Assembly: GCF_028330985.1 (NCBI RefSeq)
Contig: NZ_JAQMUE010000099.1
Location: 1-56,928, forward strand
From: Roseofilum reptotaenium CS-1145
Lineage (GTDB): Bacteria > Cyanobacteriota > Cyanobacteriia > Cyanobacteriales > Desertifilaceae
Reading direction: 5' to 3'
Length of the DNA: 56,928 bases
In this document: positions 1-7,784 of the stretch, in pieces
Numbering within the stretch: position 1 is the stretch's first letter
How the letters are laid out: each line of letters opens with the position of its first letter
Made by a program: the position numbers and the translations under genes
The notes under the pieces: model-generated
Databases searched by the model: none
Told to the model about the DNA's origin: nothing
Seen by the model: only the letters and a program-made list of their open reading frames with translations

Positions 1-174
1 ACCCCACCCAGCATCATGAGTAGACTTTGCCATGCGAGTTCTGGCAATGCCTTTAATATTGAGCGCTTCATGCCCAATATGCTTTCCTTTGCTTAACAGC
101 TTTTTAGCTCTCTTGTAATGAAAATCTTGGCGTTGATTGGCTGGTAGGCGGTTCGCATGATAGTATTGTAGCAT
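1..174 (-). pseudogene. TnpB (IS200/IS605 OrfB) fragment, 5'-truncated and running off the window
   Basis: One minus-strand frame stays open from about 174 to the first base and reads [10 protein letters not shown], then [15 protein letters not shown] and THDAGWG. This is the pattern of the central RuvC part of TnpB, the RNA-guided nuclease of IS200/IS605 elements, including the glutamate that normally follows the hydrophobic strand (GHEALN). The roughly 200 N-terminal residues expected before this motif are absent, because a stop lies near 192 and unrelated DNA precedes it. The rest of the gene lies outside the window. It is most likely an insertion-sequence remnant. I cannot tell whether the C-terminal part is intact. 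Confidence 0.7.
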
Positions 175-193
175 ATCGATATAATATTGCTAC
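168..193 (+). promoter_or_regulatory. Palindromic promoter/operator candidate before the small RHH gene
   Basis: GTAGCA at 168-173 is mirrored by TGCTAC at 188-193, with the palindrome ATATCGATAT between them. A perfect -10 box TATAAT lies at 180-185. Ribbon-helix-helix proteins usually bind such dyads in their own promoter, so autorepression is a reasonable inference. No good -35 box is visible. Confidence 0.35.
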
Positions 194-194
194 C

Positions 195-341
195 ATGCCG
201 CAAATTAGCATTAGATTGCCGGATCGAGAAATTGAGCATTTACAGGAATACTGTAAGCTGACCGGAAGAACGCAGACTGATGTTATTCGTGAGTTGCTGA
301 GAAAATTGTCAGTCTCCGGGGTATTGAACCCCATCGACTGA
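195..341 (+). CDS. Small ribbon-helix-helix (CopG-type) DNA-binding protein, 48 aa
   Basis: The reading frame starts MPQISIRLPDREIEHL and continues with TGRTQTDVIRELLRKL. This is a textbook ribbon-helix-helix pattern: a short beta strand (QISIRL), helix A, then a turn and a second helix beginning at TQTDVIRE. Proteins of this size are usually antitoxins or plasmid/IS-type repressors acting as DNA-binding dimers. No toxin gene follows before the ftsH terminator. The neighbour is a truncated TnpB on the opposite strand. The start is the ATG directly after the palindromic TATAAT region. The family is clear, the role is not. Confidence 0.6.
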   Translation: MPQISIRLPDREIEHLQEYCKLTGRTQTDVIRELLRKLSVSGVLNPID

Positions 342-437
342 CGCGCATTCTTCCCTTTGCTCACCCTTTGCTCACCCTTTGGGTAGAGCGCGGGGCTGCT
401 GCTGCAAAAGCTCAATTTCCATTAGAAGAATGGCCTT

Positions 438-466
438 AAAAAAGCGCTGTAAAAACAGCGCTTTTT
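438..466 (-). terminator. Hairpin terminator after ftsH (possibly bidirectional)
   Basis: AAGCGCTGT and ACAGCGCTT form a strong stem with a loop of about four bases, flanked by A runs on one side and T runs on the other. It lies just beyond the stop codon of the minus-strand ftsH and could also stop transcription coming from the left. Confidence 0.75.
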
Positions 467-472
467 GAGGAT

Positions 473-2365
473 TTAGATTTGAGGGATATAACTTTCCTTT
501 TCAGGAACAGCCGTATATTCAGCCACGATCTGACGGAACTCTTCCCCATCAATGGTTTCTTTTTCGATCAGCAGGTCTACTAGGCGATCGATCACATGGC
601 GATTATCCCGCATAATTTGCAAGGCTTGGTCATAGCAATGTTCGACAATAGTACGAACTTGGGCATCAATGCGAGAGGCAATTTCTTCTGAGTATTCAGA
701 ACGGGACATCAAATCCCGACCTAAGAATACTTCATTGGTTTGACCTTCTAGGGATAAGGGACCGAGATCTGACATCCCAAAACGGGTGACCATTTGCCGA
801 GCCATTCCTGTCACTTGCTGCAAGTCGCCCCCTGCACCCGTGGTCACTTCTGCGTCACCAAAAATGATAGCTTCAGCAGCTCGACCACCCAGTGCCCCAC
901 AGATACGAGCGGTGAGTTGAGCGCGAGAAATCAGGCTTTGTTCTTCGCTAGGGGTGAACCAGGTTAACCCTTGAGCTTGTCCCCTGGGAATAAGGGTGAC
1001 TTTTTGTACGGGGTCGTGGTCTTTGAGCAAGGTGCCAACGATCGCATGGCCGACTTCATGATAGGCGATTAAGCGTTTGCTCTTACCATCGGTGAGGGGA
1101 GTGCCTTCCATTCCCGCGACAACCCGGTCTACTGCATCATCAATTTCCAGCATGGTGATCGCTTCTTTGCGCCGTCTGGCAGTGAGAATAGCCGCTTCAT
1201 TGAGGAGGTTGGCTAAGTCTGCACCGGTAAAGCCAGGGGTGCGACGGGCGATCGCCTTTAAGGAAACTTCTGTTGCGAGTTTCTTGTTCCGAGCATGAAC
1301 ATCCAGAATTTCTAACCGTCCCTTCACATCTGGAGCATCGACAGTTACTTGACGGTCAAACCGACCGGGACGCAACAGGGCTTGATCGAGTACATCCGGA
1401 CGGTTGGTAGCGGCAATAATAATAATGCCAGTATTACCTTCAAACCCATCCATTTCAGTCAATAATTGGTTCAGGGTTTGTTCGCGCTCATCATTTCCAC
1501 CGCCAATACCGGCTCCCCGTTGACGACCGACGGCATCAATTTCATCAATGAAGATAATACAGGGGGCGTTATCTTTCGCTTTCTTAAACAGGTCGCGCAC
1601 CCGTGAAGCACCGACTCCGACGAACATTTCTACAAATTCGGAACCAGAAATACTAAAGAAAGGAACACCTGCTTCTCCGGCGATCGCCTTCGCCAGCAAG
1701 GTTTTCCCGGTTCCAGGAGGACCGACTAACAACACACCTTTAGGAATACGTGCGCCTACGGCCGTAAACCGTTCCGGTTTTTTCAGAAATGTCACAACTT
1801 CTTGTAACTCTTCTTTCGCTTCTTCAATACCAGCCACATCATCAAACATTACGCCTGTTTTGGCTTCCATTTGAAATCTGGCTTTAGATTTCGCGAAGTT
1901 CATCGCCTGACCGGGGCCACCAGGGACATTACCCGAACGGCGAAAGAGGAAAAACAATCCCGCAATTAGCAATAGGGGGAAAATTAAATTACCCAATAAT
2001 CCCCAAATCGCTCCTTCATTGCGAGGAGGATGGATCGCTAGATTGACATGGGCTTGACGAATTTGGGAAATCACTTCTGGGGAGTTACCGGGGAGGTCTA
2101 CCCGCAAGCGTTGTTGGAAGTTATCGAGTTCTGGATCGACGGCTTCAACAATGGCCGTTCGACCGCCTTCGTAAAGGTCAACCTGAGTGACTCGACCTGC
2201 TTCCAAATATTCAATGAAGCGGCCGTAGGTCATGCGAGTAGTTGCTGCGTTCTGACCTCCGTCCACCACATTGGGGGCAAAGGCTCCTTGCCAGACGAAG
2301 AACCCAATGACCAGGGCAGGCAACGTCCACAGAAGTATGACTTTCCAAGATAATTTCATGATCAA
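473..2365 (-). CDS. ftsH: ATP-dependent zinc metalloprotease FtsH, 630 aa
   Basis: A membrane-bound AAA+ protease that unfolds and degrades membrane proteins. In cyanobacteria FtsH complexes remove damaged photosystem II D1 protein. An N-terminal membrane helix lies at about residues 8-28 and a second at about 122-142 ([15 protein letters not shown]), with the lumen or periplasm-facing region between them. The Walker A motif GPPGTGKT is at 215-222, Walker B ([11 protein letters not shown]) near 270, and the second region of homology with ATNRPD and RPGRFDR near 320-338. The zinc motif HEVGH is at 436-440. Length is normal. The N-terminus looks like the FtsH2/FtsH4 type rather than FtsH1/FtsH3, but I cannot assign the paralogue. 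Two start ATGs lie two codons apart. Confidence 0.97.
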   Translation of the reverse strand: MIMKLSWKVILLWTLPALVIGFFVWQGAFAPNVVDGGQNAATTRMTYGRFIEYLEAGRVTQVDLYEGGRTAIVEAVDPELDNFQQRLRVDLPGNSPEVISQIRQAHVNLAIHPPRNEGAIWGLLGNLIFPLLLIAGLFFLFRRSGNVPGGPGQAMNFAKSKARFQMEAKTGVMFDDVAGIEEAKEELQEVVTFLKKPERFTAVGARIPKGVLLVGPPGTGKTLLAKAIAGEAGVPFFSISGSEFVEMFVGVGASRVRDLFKKAKDNAPCIIFIDEIDAVGRQRGAGIGGGNDEREQTLNQLLTEMDGFEGNTGIIIIAATNRPDVLDQALLRPGRFDRQVTVDAPDVKGRLEILDVHARNKKLATEVSLKAIARRTPGFTGADLANLLNEAAILTARRRKEAITMLEIDDAVDRVVAGMEGTPLTDGKSKRLIAYHEVGHAIVGTLLKDHDPVQKVTLIPRGQAQGLTWFTPSEEQSLISRAQLTARICGALGGRAAEAIIFGDAEVTTGAGGDLQQVTGMARQMVTRFGMSDLGPLSLEGQTNEVFLGRDLMSRSEYSEEIASRIDAQVRTIVEHCYDQALQIMRDNRHVIDRLVDLLIEKETIDGEEFRQIVAEYTAVPEKESYIPQI

Positions 2366-2550
2366 GAAGCTCTCTTATATGAATACAAAACAGATATTGA
2401 TGACTAAGGTGCTTATAGTTTGGGCGATCGCCTAGTCTCTCTTGGGAACAAAATTTTTCATTCTCCAGGAATCTTAATTAAATTTAACGTAATTTTCATA
2501 AATCCAGCAACTCATTCTGTGAGATACTACCCCTTTGGGGGAATTTGACC

Positions 2551-2556
2551 TATAAT
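2551..2556 (+). promoter_or_regulatory. -10 box of the tRNA-Arg gene
   Basis: TATAAT lies 25 bases before the mature tRNA, giving a predicted transcript start near 2563. A convincing -35 element at the right distance is not visible; TTGACC lies immediately next to the -10 box rather than 17 bases away. Confidence 0.45.
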
Positions 2557-2580
2557 AAAGTGATGGGTTGCCCACCTTAT

Positions 2581-2654
2581 GGGCCCTTAGTTCAGTCGGA
2601 TAGAACAACTGATTTCTAATCAGTCGGTCGGGGGTTCGAGTCCCTCAGGGCCCG
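2581..2654 (+). tRNA. tRNA-Arg (anticodon TCT)
   Basis: A full cloverleaf can be drawn. The acceptor stem is GGGCCCT/AGGGCCC, the D arm GTTC/GAAC, and the anticodon stem ACTGA/TCAGT with loop TTTCTAA, so the anticodon is TCT (reads AGA). The T arm has the TTCGAGT loop and the discriminator base is G. CCA is not encoded. Confidence 0.96.
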
Positions 2655-2833
2655 TTATAAAACCAACCTATGTGCTGAGTACAGATTCAGTCGGCAACGG
2701 GGAGCCGGAGTTAGATCAAATCCTTGCTACCACTGCCTAATCTAGAGACAAGGCGCTTATGTTGTTTCTACCCTGATGGCCATCTGTAGCAGACATACAT
2801 GGATTGGATATTACAGCAGAGAAAGGGAGAGTT

Positions 2834-2975
2834 AGGACATTTTCTATTGCGATTCGTGCCTATTGCCTATTGCCTCAAACCATAACCTCACTGTCTTAAT
2901 CAACTCTTTCACTGCTTAGGAGGCAAGGGAGAGTACCAAGGATAGTGAGGACATTTTCTATTGCGATTCGTGCCT
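2834..2975. repeat. Pair of 28-bp direct repeats downstream of the tRNA gene
   Basis: The 28-base string that begins AGGACATTTTCTATTGCG occurs at 2834-2861 and again, identical, at 2948-2975. Each copy is preceded by a GGGAGAG motif. Apart from these copies I see no gene in 2655-2995. The spacing of 114 bases and the single pair make a CRISPR array unlikely. Confidence 0.8.
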
Positions 2976-2995
2976 GCCCTCTCGCTCTATCACAC

Positions 2996-3910
2996 TTACT
3001 TCGATCGCCGAGCTTGAGAGCGAGAGCGACTTGCTGAAGCCCTGCTTCCTGTACTTTTACTGCTGGTACGACTTCCAGAAGATTTACCCTTGGAGCGACC
3101 ACTGCTCGAACGAGAGCTTCTTCCCGCAGCAGGAGGAGTGGGCGCATGGGTTTTAGTCTTGAATGTCACATTGCTTCCTTCATTCAGTTGCTCTAAAACC
3201 AGCAAGGGTGTAGGTTTTGCCTTTTGATCCCAATGTAAGTTAACCAACCGCCCCTGAATTGCAGGTTGCCAATTTGGGTCTGGATGGGGACTAAGATAGG
3301 TTTCGATACAATCAATAATATCCTGGATCGTTTTTGAGGTGGATTGAGTTGGCAGACGAGTCATATTAATTTGAATCCGGAATAAGACCCGCTTTTGAGT
3401 CGTCGCCCCATCGCCGGTTTCATAGGTGACATCAAACACCTCACTCACTTTACGGGGAGATGCAGCATTACTCTCACCAATTTTCCCTTCCTTAGCCTGG
3501 GTAGGGCGTAGGGCAATGGTAATTTGTTCTTTAACTTTAACTTTGATTTGATTGACAATGGCAAAATGGAATACTTCCTCATCCATCCGCATTCGCAGAT
3601 AGTCAAGGTTAAATTCCCGTGAGTGAACCAAATCCGGGTTCGTCTCCATTTTGGTGATGGTACTCAGGGCGAGTTTGAGCTTTTTCTGGAGTTCCTTATT
3701 CTTAAAATCTTCAAACTTGACTTTTTTATTGACTTTTTCTATTTCAAGTTTGGAATAGATTCCACCTGCAACTAGGGCAATCAATAGGACAGCCGACAGA
3801 CCCATAAAGATCATCGGCAACAGGCCCAGAGAGGGAGAATCGGCTTTAGCGTCGGGAGACGCTTGGGCTAGGGTAGGCGGAACAACAAGGATACGATGCT
3901 GCATGGTCAA
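2996..3910 (-). CDS. Conserved hypothetical protein with one membrane helix and a basic Ser/Arg-rich tail, 304 aa
   Basis: I do not recognise a named family. A single strong membrane helix lies at about residues 30-51 (LPMIFMGLSAVLLIALVAGG). It is followed by a lysine-rich helical stretch (about 52-90), a mixed alpha/beta region to about 255, and a tail from about 258 to the end made almost only of Ser, Arg, Lys, Gly and Ala. The tail has strongly positive charge and low complexity, as in proteins that bind nucleic acid or acidic polymers. The first ATG is used; another lies two codons in. It is transcribed towards the tRNA gene. Function is unknown. Confidence 0.8.
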   Translation of the reverse strand: MTMQHRILVVPPTLAQASPDAKADSPSLGLLPMIFMGLSAVLLIALVAGGIYSKLEIEKVNKKVKFEDFKNKELQKKLKLALSTITKMETNPDLVHSREFNLDYLRMRMDEEVFHFAIVNQIKVKVKEQITIALRPTQAKEGKIGESNAASPRKVSEVFDVTYETGDGATTQKRVLFRIQINMTRLPTQSTSKTIQDIIDCIETYLSPHPDPNWQPAIQGRLVNLHWDQKAKPTPLLVLEQLNEGSNVTFKTKTHAPTPPAAGRSSRSSSGRSKGKSSGSRTSSKSTGSRASASRSRSQARRSK

Positions 3911-4011
3911 TACCGACTAGGAGCTTTGTTCTATTGTAGGCGTTCGTTCTTTTTCAGGTTATTTTCTCAGAGGGTCAATTCTGAAGAATCTCTAAAACCT
4001 AATTGACCATC

Positions 4012-5673
4012 TTAGCGAATCCATCGCGCTCGATAGCTGCGAGCATCAATATGGACGATATAGGGAAATCGTTGATATCGTCCTAAACCACCAGGCCACC
4101 AGGGATCGAGAAACCAATAGATTTGATTGCCAGTGAGTCCATCACAATAGAAGTCTATCCCATCTCCAACGATATGCCGACTATTTGAAACTCCGCCAAC
4201 TCGCCGATTAATATCTGGGGGACGATACCAACTGGTGATATAGAAGGGGCGACCGATGCGATCGCGAGCTTGTTGTGCCAAAACCGCTATTCTGACCATA
4301 GCATTGACCGTCGATTGGTTGAGAGGGAGGCGAGTCCCCCCATGGGTAGCCTCAGCCCAGGTAAAATAGCCCCCGGGAATAATCGAGGCATGGAGTTGAA
4401 TATTGTCCGGTGTCCAACGGTTGGGACGCGGTGGCAGAATAATGGGTCCGGGTTGGCGAGGAGCATCAGGACTGTTGCGGTGAGTGTTATTCATCCGCTT
4501 CAAGTCTTCAAAGAGAGTATAAATAGCAATTTCTCGCGAGTCCAGTCCTCGCCACAGTTGTACCATGCGAATCAGGGCGTTGCGCTGGTGTTCTTCTTCG
4601 GTGTAAGCAAAGGGAACTCGCTTAATAAAACCGAGCAACTCTCGATCCAGTTGGGCGGCAGTATTGGCGAGTTGATTGGGGTCTGTACTGCTACTTCGGA
4701 GCATTTTGATCTCTAATCCTAATTCTGCCAGCGCTGCTGTGCGGGAGGAGAGTTTGCGCCAAATGCGGAAGGCTTCGGTGAGGGCTTGGCGCTGATATCC
4801 GCGACCGGTGTAGTATTGGGGAACCCGTTGGGCAAAGGCAATCAGGGCAGGGTCGAGATAAAAGAGGGCCGGTTCTGGAGAAGTGTCTCGTTCCAGGGAG
4901 GATATCGCTTCTTCCCTAGAGTCGAGGTTACGCCACAGTTGGGTGAGACGGATCAGGGCCTCTCGTTGATGGGGATAGCCGAGATAATTTGGAGATAAGC
5001 GAGAGAGGAATTGGAGTAGGGGGGGATCGATGTAGGTTTCTTCCCAGTTGGGTGCTGTAGAGGGGGAGGTATTGGTCAGATCGGCGATCGCCTCTTCACG
5101 GGTATCAAAGTTACGCCAGATCCGAAACACCTCTAGCAGCCCATCCCGTTGATGAGGCAGCCCTTGATAATATTGGGGGATGCGTTCGACTAGAGATAAC
5201 AGGGCAATATCCAGATAGGACAGATTCGAGGGTAGCTTTTCTAAACTATAGTCGGTTTGTAAATCTTGGACATAAATTCCATAGAGCTTTTTTGCATCGC
5301 ACGGTTCTAAACGGGCAGCTTTCAGCTCTTCCGGTGGCGGAGAATAGCCTTCTGCCACGCGCCCAATAAATTTTTCGCTATAGTAGCCCAAGGTCGTATC
5401 CCATAAGTCATCCCCTTGCCATCCTTGACCGATCAGTGTATCCGTAATCACGCGTATTGTATTAGCAGCATAGATGACCTGACCTTCAAACTCATCAACG
5501 GATTCTAAAGCAATACGGTTGGCTGGGGAAATCCCCAGTCCTGTTTCTCCGTCCTTAAGTTGGGGTTTTTGCTGCACCTCATATAATCCTGCCAAAATCG
5601 ATTTATGAATCCCTACCCGTTCCGATTCCACGGTATACAGGGAGTTACGTTGATCTGGTGATAATCGGGTCAT
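4012..5673 (-). CDS. Peptidase M15-like (D-Ala-D-Ala carboxypeptidase fold) protein with four internal repeats, 553 aa
   Basis: The last ~140 residues carry the M15/YcbK-like zinc peptidase signature. SRHIVGDGIDF supplies the His and Asp ligands, YIVHIDAR the second His region, and FYITSWYRPP is the typical strand before the site. This domain usually cuts peptidoglycan peptides. Residues ~150-400 contain four copies of a unit of ~55-60 residues with the core HQR-x-ALIR-x2-QLWR-x-LDSREEAI: PHQRDGLLEVFRIWRNFDTR, PHQREALIRLTQLWRNLDSR, GYQRQALTEAFRIWRKLSSR and EHQRNALIRMVQLWRGLDSR. I do not know this repeat. No signal peptide is visible, which is odd for a cell-wall enzyme, so export or substrate is unclear. 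Confidence 0.75.
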   Translation of the reverse strand: MTRLSPDQRNSLYTVESERVGIHKSILAGLYEVQQKPQLKDGETGLGISPANRIALESVDEFEGQVIYAANTIRVITDTLIGQGWQGDDLWDTTLGYYSEKFIGRVAEGYSPPPEELKAARLEPCDAKKLYGIYVQDLQTDYSLEKLPSNLSYLDIALLSLVERIPQYYQGLPHQRDGLLEVFRIWRNFDTREEAIADLTNTSPSTAPNWEETYIDPPLLQFLSRLSPNYLGYPHQREALIRLTQLWRNLDSREEAISSLERDTSPEPALFYLDPALIAFAQRVPQYYTGRGYQRQALTEAFRIWRKLSSRTAALAELGLEIKMLRSSSTDPNQLANTAAQLDRELLGFIKRVPFAYTEEEHQRNALIRMVQLWRGLDSREIAIYTLFEDLKRMNNTHRNSPDAPRQPGPIILPPRPNRWTPDNIQLHASIIPGGYFTWAEATHGGTRLPLNQSTVNAMVRIAVLAQQARDRIGRPFYITSWYRPPDINRRVGGVSNSRHIVGDGIDFYCDGLTGNQIYWFLDPWWPGGLGRYQRFPYIVHIDARSYRARWIR

Positions 5674-5900
5674 GGAACATCTGGCCTAATGAGCAAAGGA
5701 TTAACCATGGGTATTATAGTATTGTGCTTTGGGGTATTTTGGGCGATTTGGGCGATCTGAGTAGAAGAGATGTATCTTTAAGACAATTCAGTCTTACGCT
5801 CAATCAACCCTTTCTGCGATCGCCAGGGACAGGGAAGCTATCTCAAACTTCCAATCCCATGGATAAGTTCTGACCACTCTATGTTCAGGAGATTCAACTT

Positions 5901-6222
5901 ATGTCTAAAGATAATTTTCTCAGTCTACAAATATGAGAAGAAGAGATTCTACAAGCTGCTCATCTTACCAATCAATTATTCCAAGGTATTCAACAAAATT
6001 TTAATCCTGGTGTTGTTTGGTTACTGGCATTTTTTTTGGTTTTTTTGTGGCTTGGGGATATTGATTTTAATGACTTATGTTGCTTACTCTTTACTGACAC
6101 CTGTAGTTACAATTATTGTTTTTTTCACAAGCATAATATCATTAAAAGTCTTGCTTAAAGGAATAATGCAAAAAAAACTACAAAAAATTCATGACATTAT
6201 ACCAACAGATTCAAAATTATAA
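5901..6222 (+). pseudogene. Probable decayed membrane-protein gene (stop codon plus frameshift)
   Basis: Reading from the ATG at 5901 gives MSKDNFLSLQI, a TGA at 5934, then in the same frame a protein-like stretch EEEILQAAHLTNQLFQGI and a membrane helix GVVWLLAFFLVFLWL. At two T runs (about 6029-6046) the sensible frame switches to a second one, giving LILMTYVAYSLLTPVVTIIVFF and ending at 6222. An alternative intact 113-residue frame from 5881 exists, but its first half looks like an out-of-frame shadow. I prefer a gene broken by one stop and one slip in a T tract. A sequencing error is also possible. Confidence 0.4.
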
Positions 6223-6514
6223 TTCGCTACTTGATGCAGTAGATGCATTAGATGAAGCACAGCGTTCTGGTGGAACAAAGCGATTGAAAAATAAAGAACA
6301 AATGATGGAAGCATTTAAGGTAATGAGAGCCGATCTGATTTGTGCCTTAAGAATTGAAAAGATATTCCGCGAAAATCCCAAGCTTCAGTCAACTGACTTT
6401 AATATGAACCTAGAACCTTTAAAGATAATGAGATATGGTTGTAGGGGCGAACGGCCGTTCGCCCCTACAGATACCATTTTTGTGGATAAATATTGGTGTA
6501 TCCACCTTAGTTGA
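6191..6514 (+). CDS. Small hypothetical protein whose 3' end runs through a palindromic repeat, 107 aa
   Basis: The first ~80 residues look like a genuine soluble helical protein (NSLLDAVDALDEAQRSGG, then KVMRADLICALRIEKIFREN). No family is recognised. The C-terminal ~25 residues, starting at YGCRGERPFAP, are translated from the 28-bp palindrome at 6441-6468 and what follows. The original stop was probably lost by insertion of this repeat. It overlaps the end of the preceding broken membrane gene by 32 bases, which suggests a former two-gene unit. Confidence 0.45.
   Translation: MTLYQQIQNYNSLLDAVDALDEAQRSGGTKRLKNKEQMMEAFKVMRADLICALRIEKIFRENPKLQSTDFNMNLEPLKIMRYGCRGERPFAPTDTIFVDKYWCIHLS
6441..6468. 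repeat. 28-bp perfect palindrome of the GTAGGGGCGA type
   Basis: GTAGGGGCGAACGG at 6441 is followed directly by its reverse complement. Degenerate relatives in this window lie at 47839-47867 and 56855-56882. This is a mobile or dispersed hairpin repeat; here it sits inside a reading frame. Confidence 0.85.
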
Positions 6515-6540
6515 AATGGCTATAATTATGGAATATTAAA

Positions 6541-6753
6541 ATGGTGATTCGTTATCAAATCATTCTCTATTGGAGTGAAGTCGATCGAGCCTTCATTGCT
6601 GAAGTTCCTGAACTTCCTGGATGTGCAGCCGATGGAGCGACTTATCAGGAAGCGGTGCAAAATGCCGAAATCGTCATTCAAGAATGGATAGAAACGGCAA
6701 AAGAACTGGGGTGCTCTATTCCTGAACCCCAAGGTCGATTATCCCTATCGTAA
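6541..6753 (+). CDS. HicB-family antitoxin-like protein, 70 aa, without a HicA partner
   Basis: The pattern YQIILYWSEVDRAFIAEVPELPGC, then ADGATYQEAVQNAEIVIQEWIETA is the partial RNase-H-like fold of HicB (UPF0150). In complete HicAB modules HicB neutralises the HicA mRNA interferase. No HicA, a short dsRBD-like protein with a catalytic His, lies on either side. The protein also lacks a C-terminal DNA-binding domain, so it is an orphan or a stand-alone member. Confidence 0.8.
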   Translation: MVIRYQIILYWSEVDRAFIAEVPELPGCAADGATYQEAVQNAEIVIQEWIETAKELGCSIPEPQGRLSLS

Positions 6754-6805
6754 CCAGCTAGTTAATGTTATAATGATATTAGGAAAATCGTTGAGGTAAT
6801 AGAGA

Positions 6806-7078
6806 ATGCATTCACCCGAAATGCTCGATCAGATACTACAGTTACCCCTAGGCGATCGCTGGCAATTAGTAGAGTCTATCCTGAATTCTATTCAAGCAGA
6901 AACTTTGCCCTCTACTGCTGAATCGAGTCAAATTAACTCTACTCCTGAAAGCGATCGCCAATCTGCTCTGAAGGCTTTGGAAGAGTTGCGCGAAATGACC
7001 CAGAATTTTCCGCCAGTAGATGGGGTCGAAATTGCTCGTCAAAGTCGTGAAGAGTTAGAGCAAAGAGGCTTGATTTAG
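6806..7078 (+). CDS. Antitoxin-like partner of a PIN toxin, 90 aa
   Basis: An acidic, Glu/Gln-rich small protein starting MHSPEMLDQILQLPLGDRWQLVESIL. It is followed after three bases by a PIN-domain gene, the usual order of antitoxin then toxin. The N-terminus (LPLGDRWQLVESILNSI) resembles addiction-module antitoxins with a short dimerising helix pair. The C-terminus, REELEQRGLI, would be the toxin-wrapping tail. Assignment rests on position and general features rather than a clear motif. Confidence 0.65.
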   Translation: MHSPEMLDQILQLPLGDRWQLVESILNSIQAETLPSTAESSQINSTPESDRQSALKALEELREMTQNFPPVDGVEIARQSREELEQRGLI

Positions 7079-7081
7079 GAA

Positions 7082-7498
7082 ATGAATGTGGTTATTGATG
7101 CTAATTTATTAGTTGTCCTCGTTCATGAAGAGTCTCGTAGTCAACGAGTTCGCAATAAATTCAATGAGTGGATTCGTGACGACGTAAAGATTCATGCTCC
7201 TAACTTGGTACAGTATGAAGTCGCTAATGCTTTGACTAGACTGGTGAGCGCCAATAGCTTTCCTCAACAGCAGTTAGCTCAAGCTTGGATTCTTTTAAAT
7301 CGTTTGACTATTACTTATCATGATTTATCAGAAGGGACAAGAATAATCGAAATTGCTTTATCCTTGAAGCGCCAAAGCGCCTATGATGCATCTTATATTG
7401 CTTTAGCAGAAACTCTAGATGCTGTCCTTTGGACGTTGGATACTCCTTTATATCGAAATTCCCTTCAATATGGTTTTCCTGTTCATCTTGTAGAGTAG
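7082..7498 (+). CDS. PIN-domain ribonuclease toxin (VapC type), 138 aa
   Basis: The PIN fold is shown by its acidic residues: D6 in VVIDANLLV, the Glu in QYEVANALTRL, the Asp in SAYDASYIALAE, and the Asp in LWTLDTPL. VapC toxins cleave tRNA or rRNA when their antitoxin is lost. It is the second gene of a tight pair (three-base gap). Length is normal. The three PIN pairs in this window differ from each other in sequence, so they were acquired separately rather than duplicated here. Confidence 0.85.
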   Translation: MNVVIDANLLVVLVHEESRSQRVRNKFNEWIRDDVKIHAPNLVQYEVANALTRLVSANSFPQQQLAQAWILLNRLTITYHDLSEGTRIIEIALSLKRQSAYDASYIALAETLDAVLWTLDTPLYRNSLQYGFPVHLVE

Positions 7499-7532
7499 AG
7501 ATTTTCGTATAGATTCGGTGAAAATAATCTGT

Positions 7533-7665
7533 AGTGGATTGTTTCATCTAAAATAGGGCTTTGTTTGGTGTAAGCACGAAGAGTGCTTAAAAGCCTAGCT
7601 GGAGATTGCTCAAGCAATCACTACAAACACAATCTAATGCATCAAATTAGATGAAACAATCCACT
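7533..7665. mobile_element. 133-bp element with perfect 19-bp terminal inverted repeats (MITE-like)
   Basis: The left end (7533-7551) and the right end (7647-7665) are exact reverse complements over 19 bases, beginning AGTGGATTGTTTCATC. Inside lie two further hairpins: AAGCAC/GTGCTT at 7572-7588 and the palindrome GATTGCTCAAGCAATC at 7604-7619. There is no coding capacity. The layout fits a miniature inverted-repeat transposable element or a structured RNA. No target-site duplication is evident. Confidence 0.7.
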
Positions 7666-7678
7666 CAAGAATTGCCTT

Positions 7679-7740
7679 CTCCGAGAGTAGAAGGGGAGAA
7701 AAGTCCCTCTCGGAGTGGGAGAGGGATTTAGGGAGAGAGC
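7679..7740. repeat. Inverted repeat and GAGAGGG-type dispersed repeat
   Basis: CTCCGAGAG at 7679-7687 pairs with CTCTCGGAG at 7707-7715, and a GGGAGAGGGATTTAGGGAGAG tract follows. It is AG-rich with no reading frame and fills the gap before the methyltransferase gene. Confidence 0.5.
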
Positions 7741-7784
7741 AAGATTGGTTTACAATCAGGGATATCGAACGAAAATAGATAATT

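Noticed and set aside
104-415. Minus-strand 103-codon reading frame overlapping the RHH gene
   Set aside because: Low-complexity, Ser/Cys-rich translation without domain pattern. The RHH frame on the other strand and the TnpB frame explain the DNA better.
2834-2975. CRISPR array
   Set aside because: Only two copies, a 114-base spacer, and no cas genes nearby.
4270-4716. Plus-strand 148-codon frame inside the M15 peptidase gene
   Set aside because: Antisense shadow of a clearly coding minus-strand gene with a recognisable domain.
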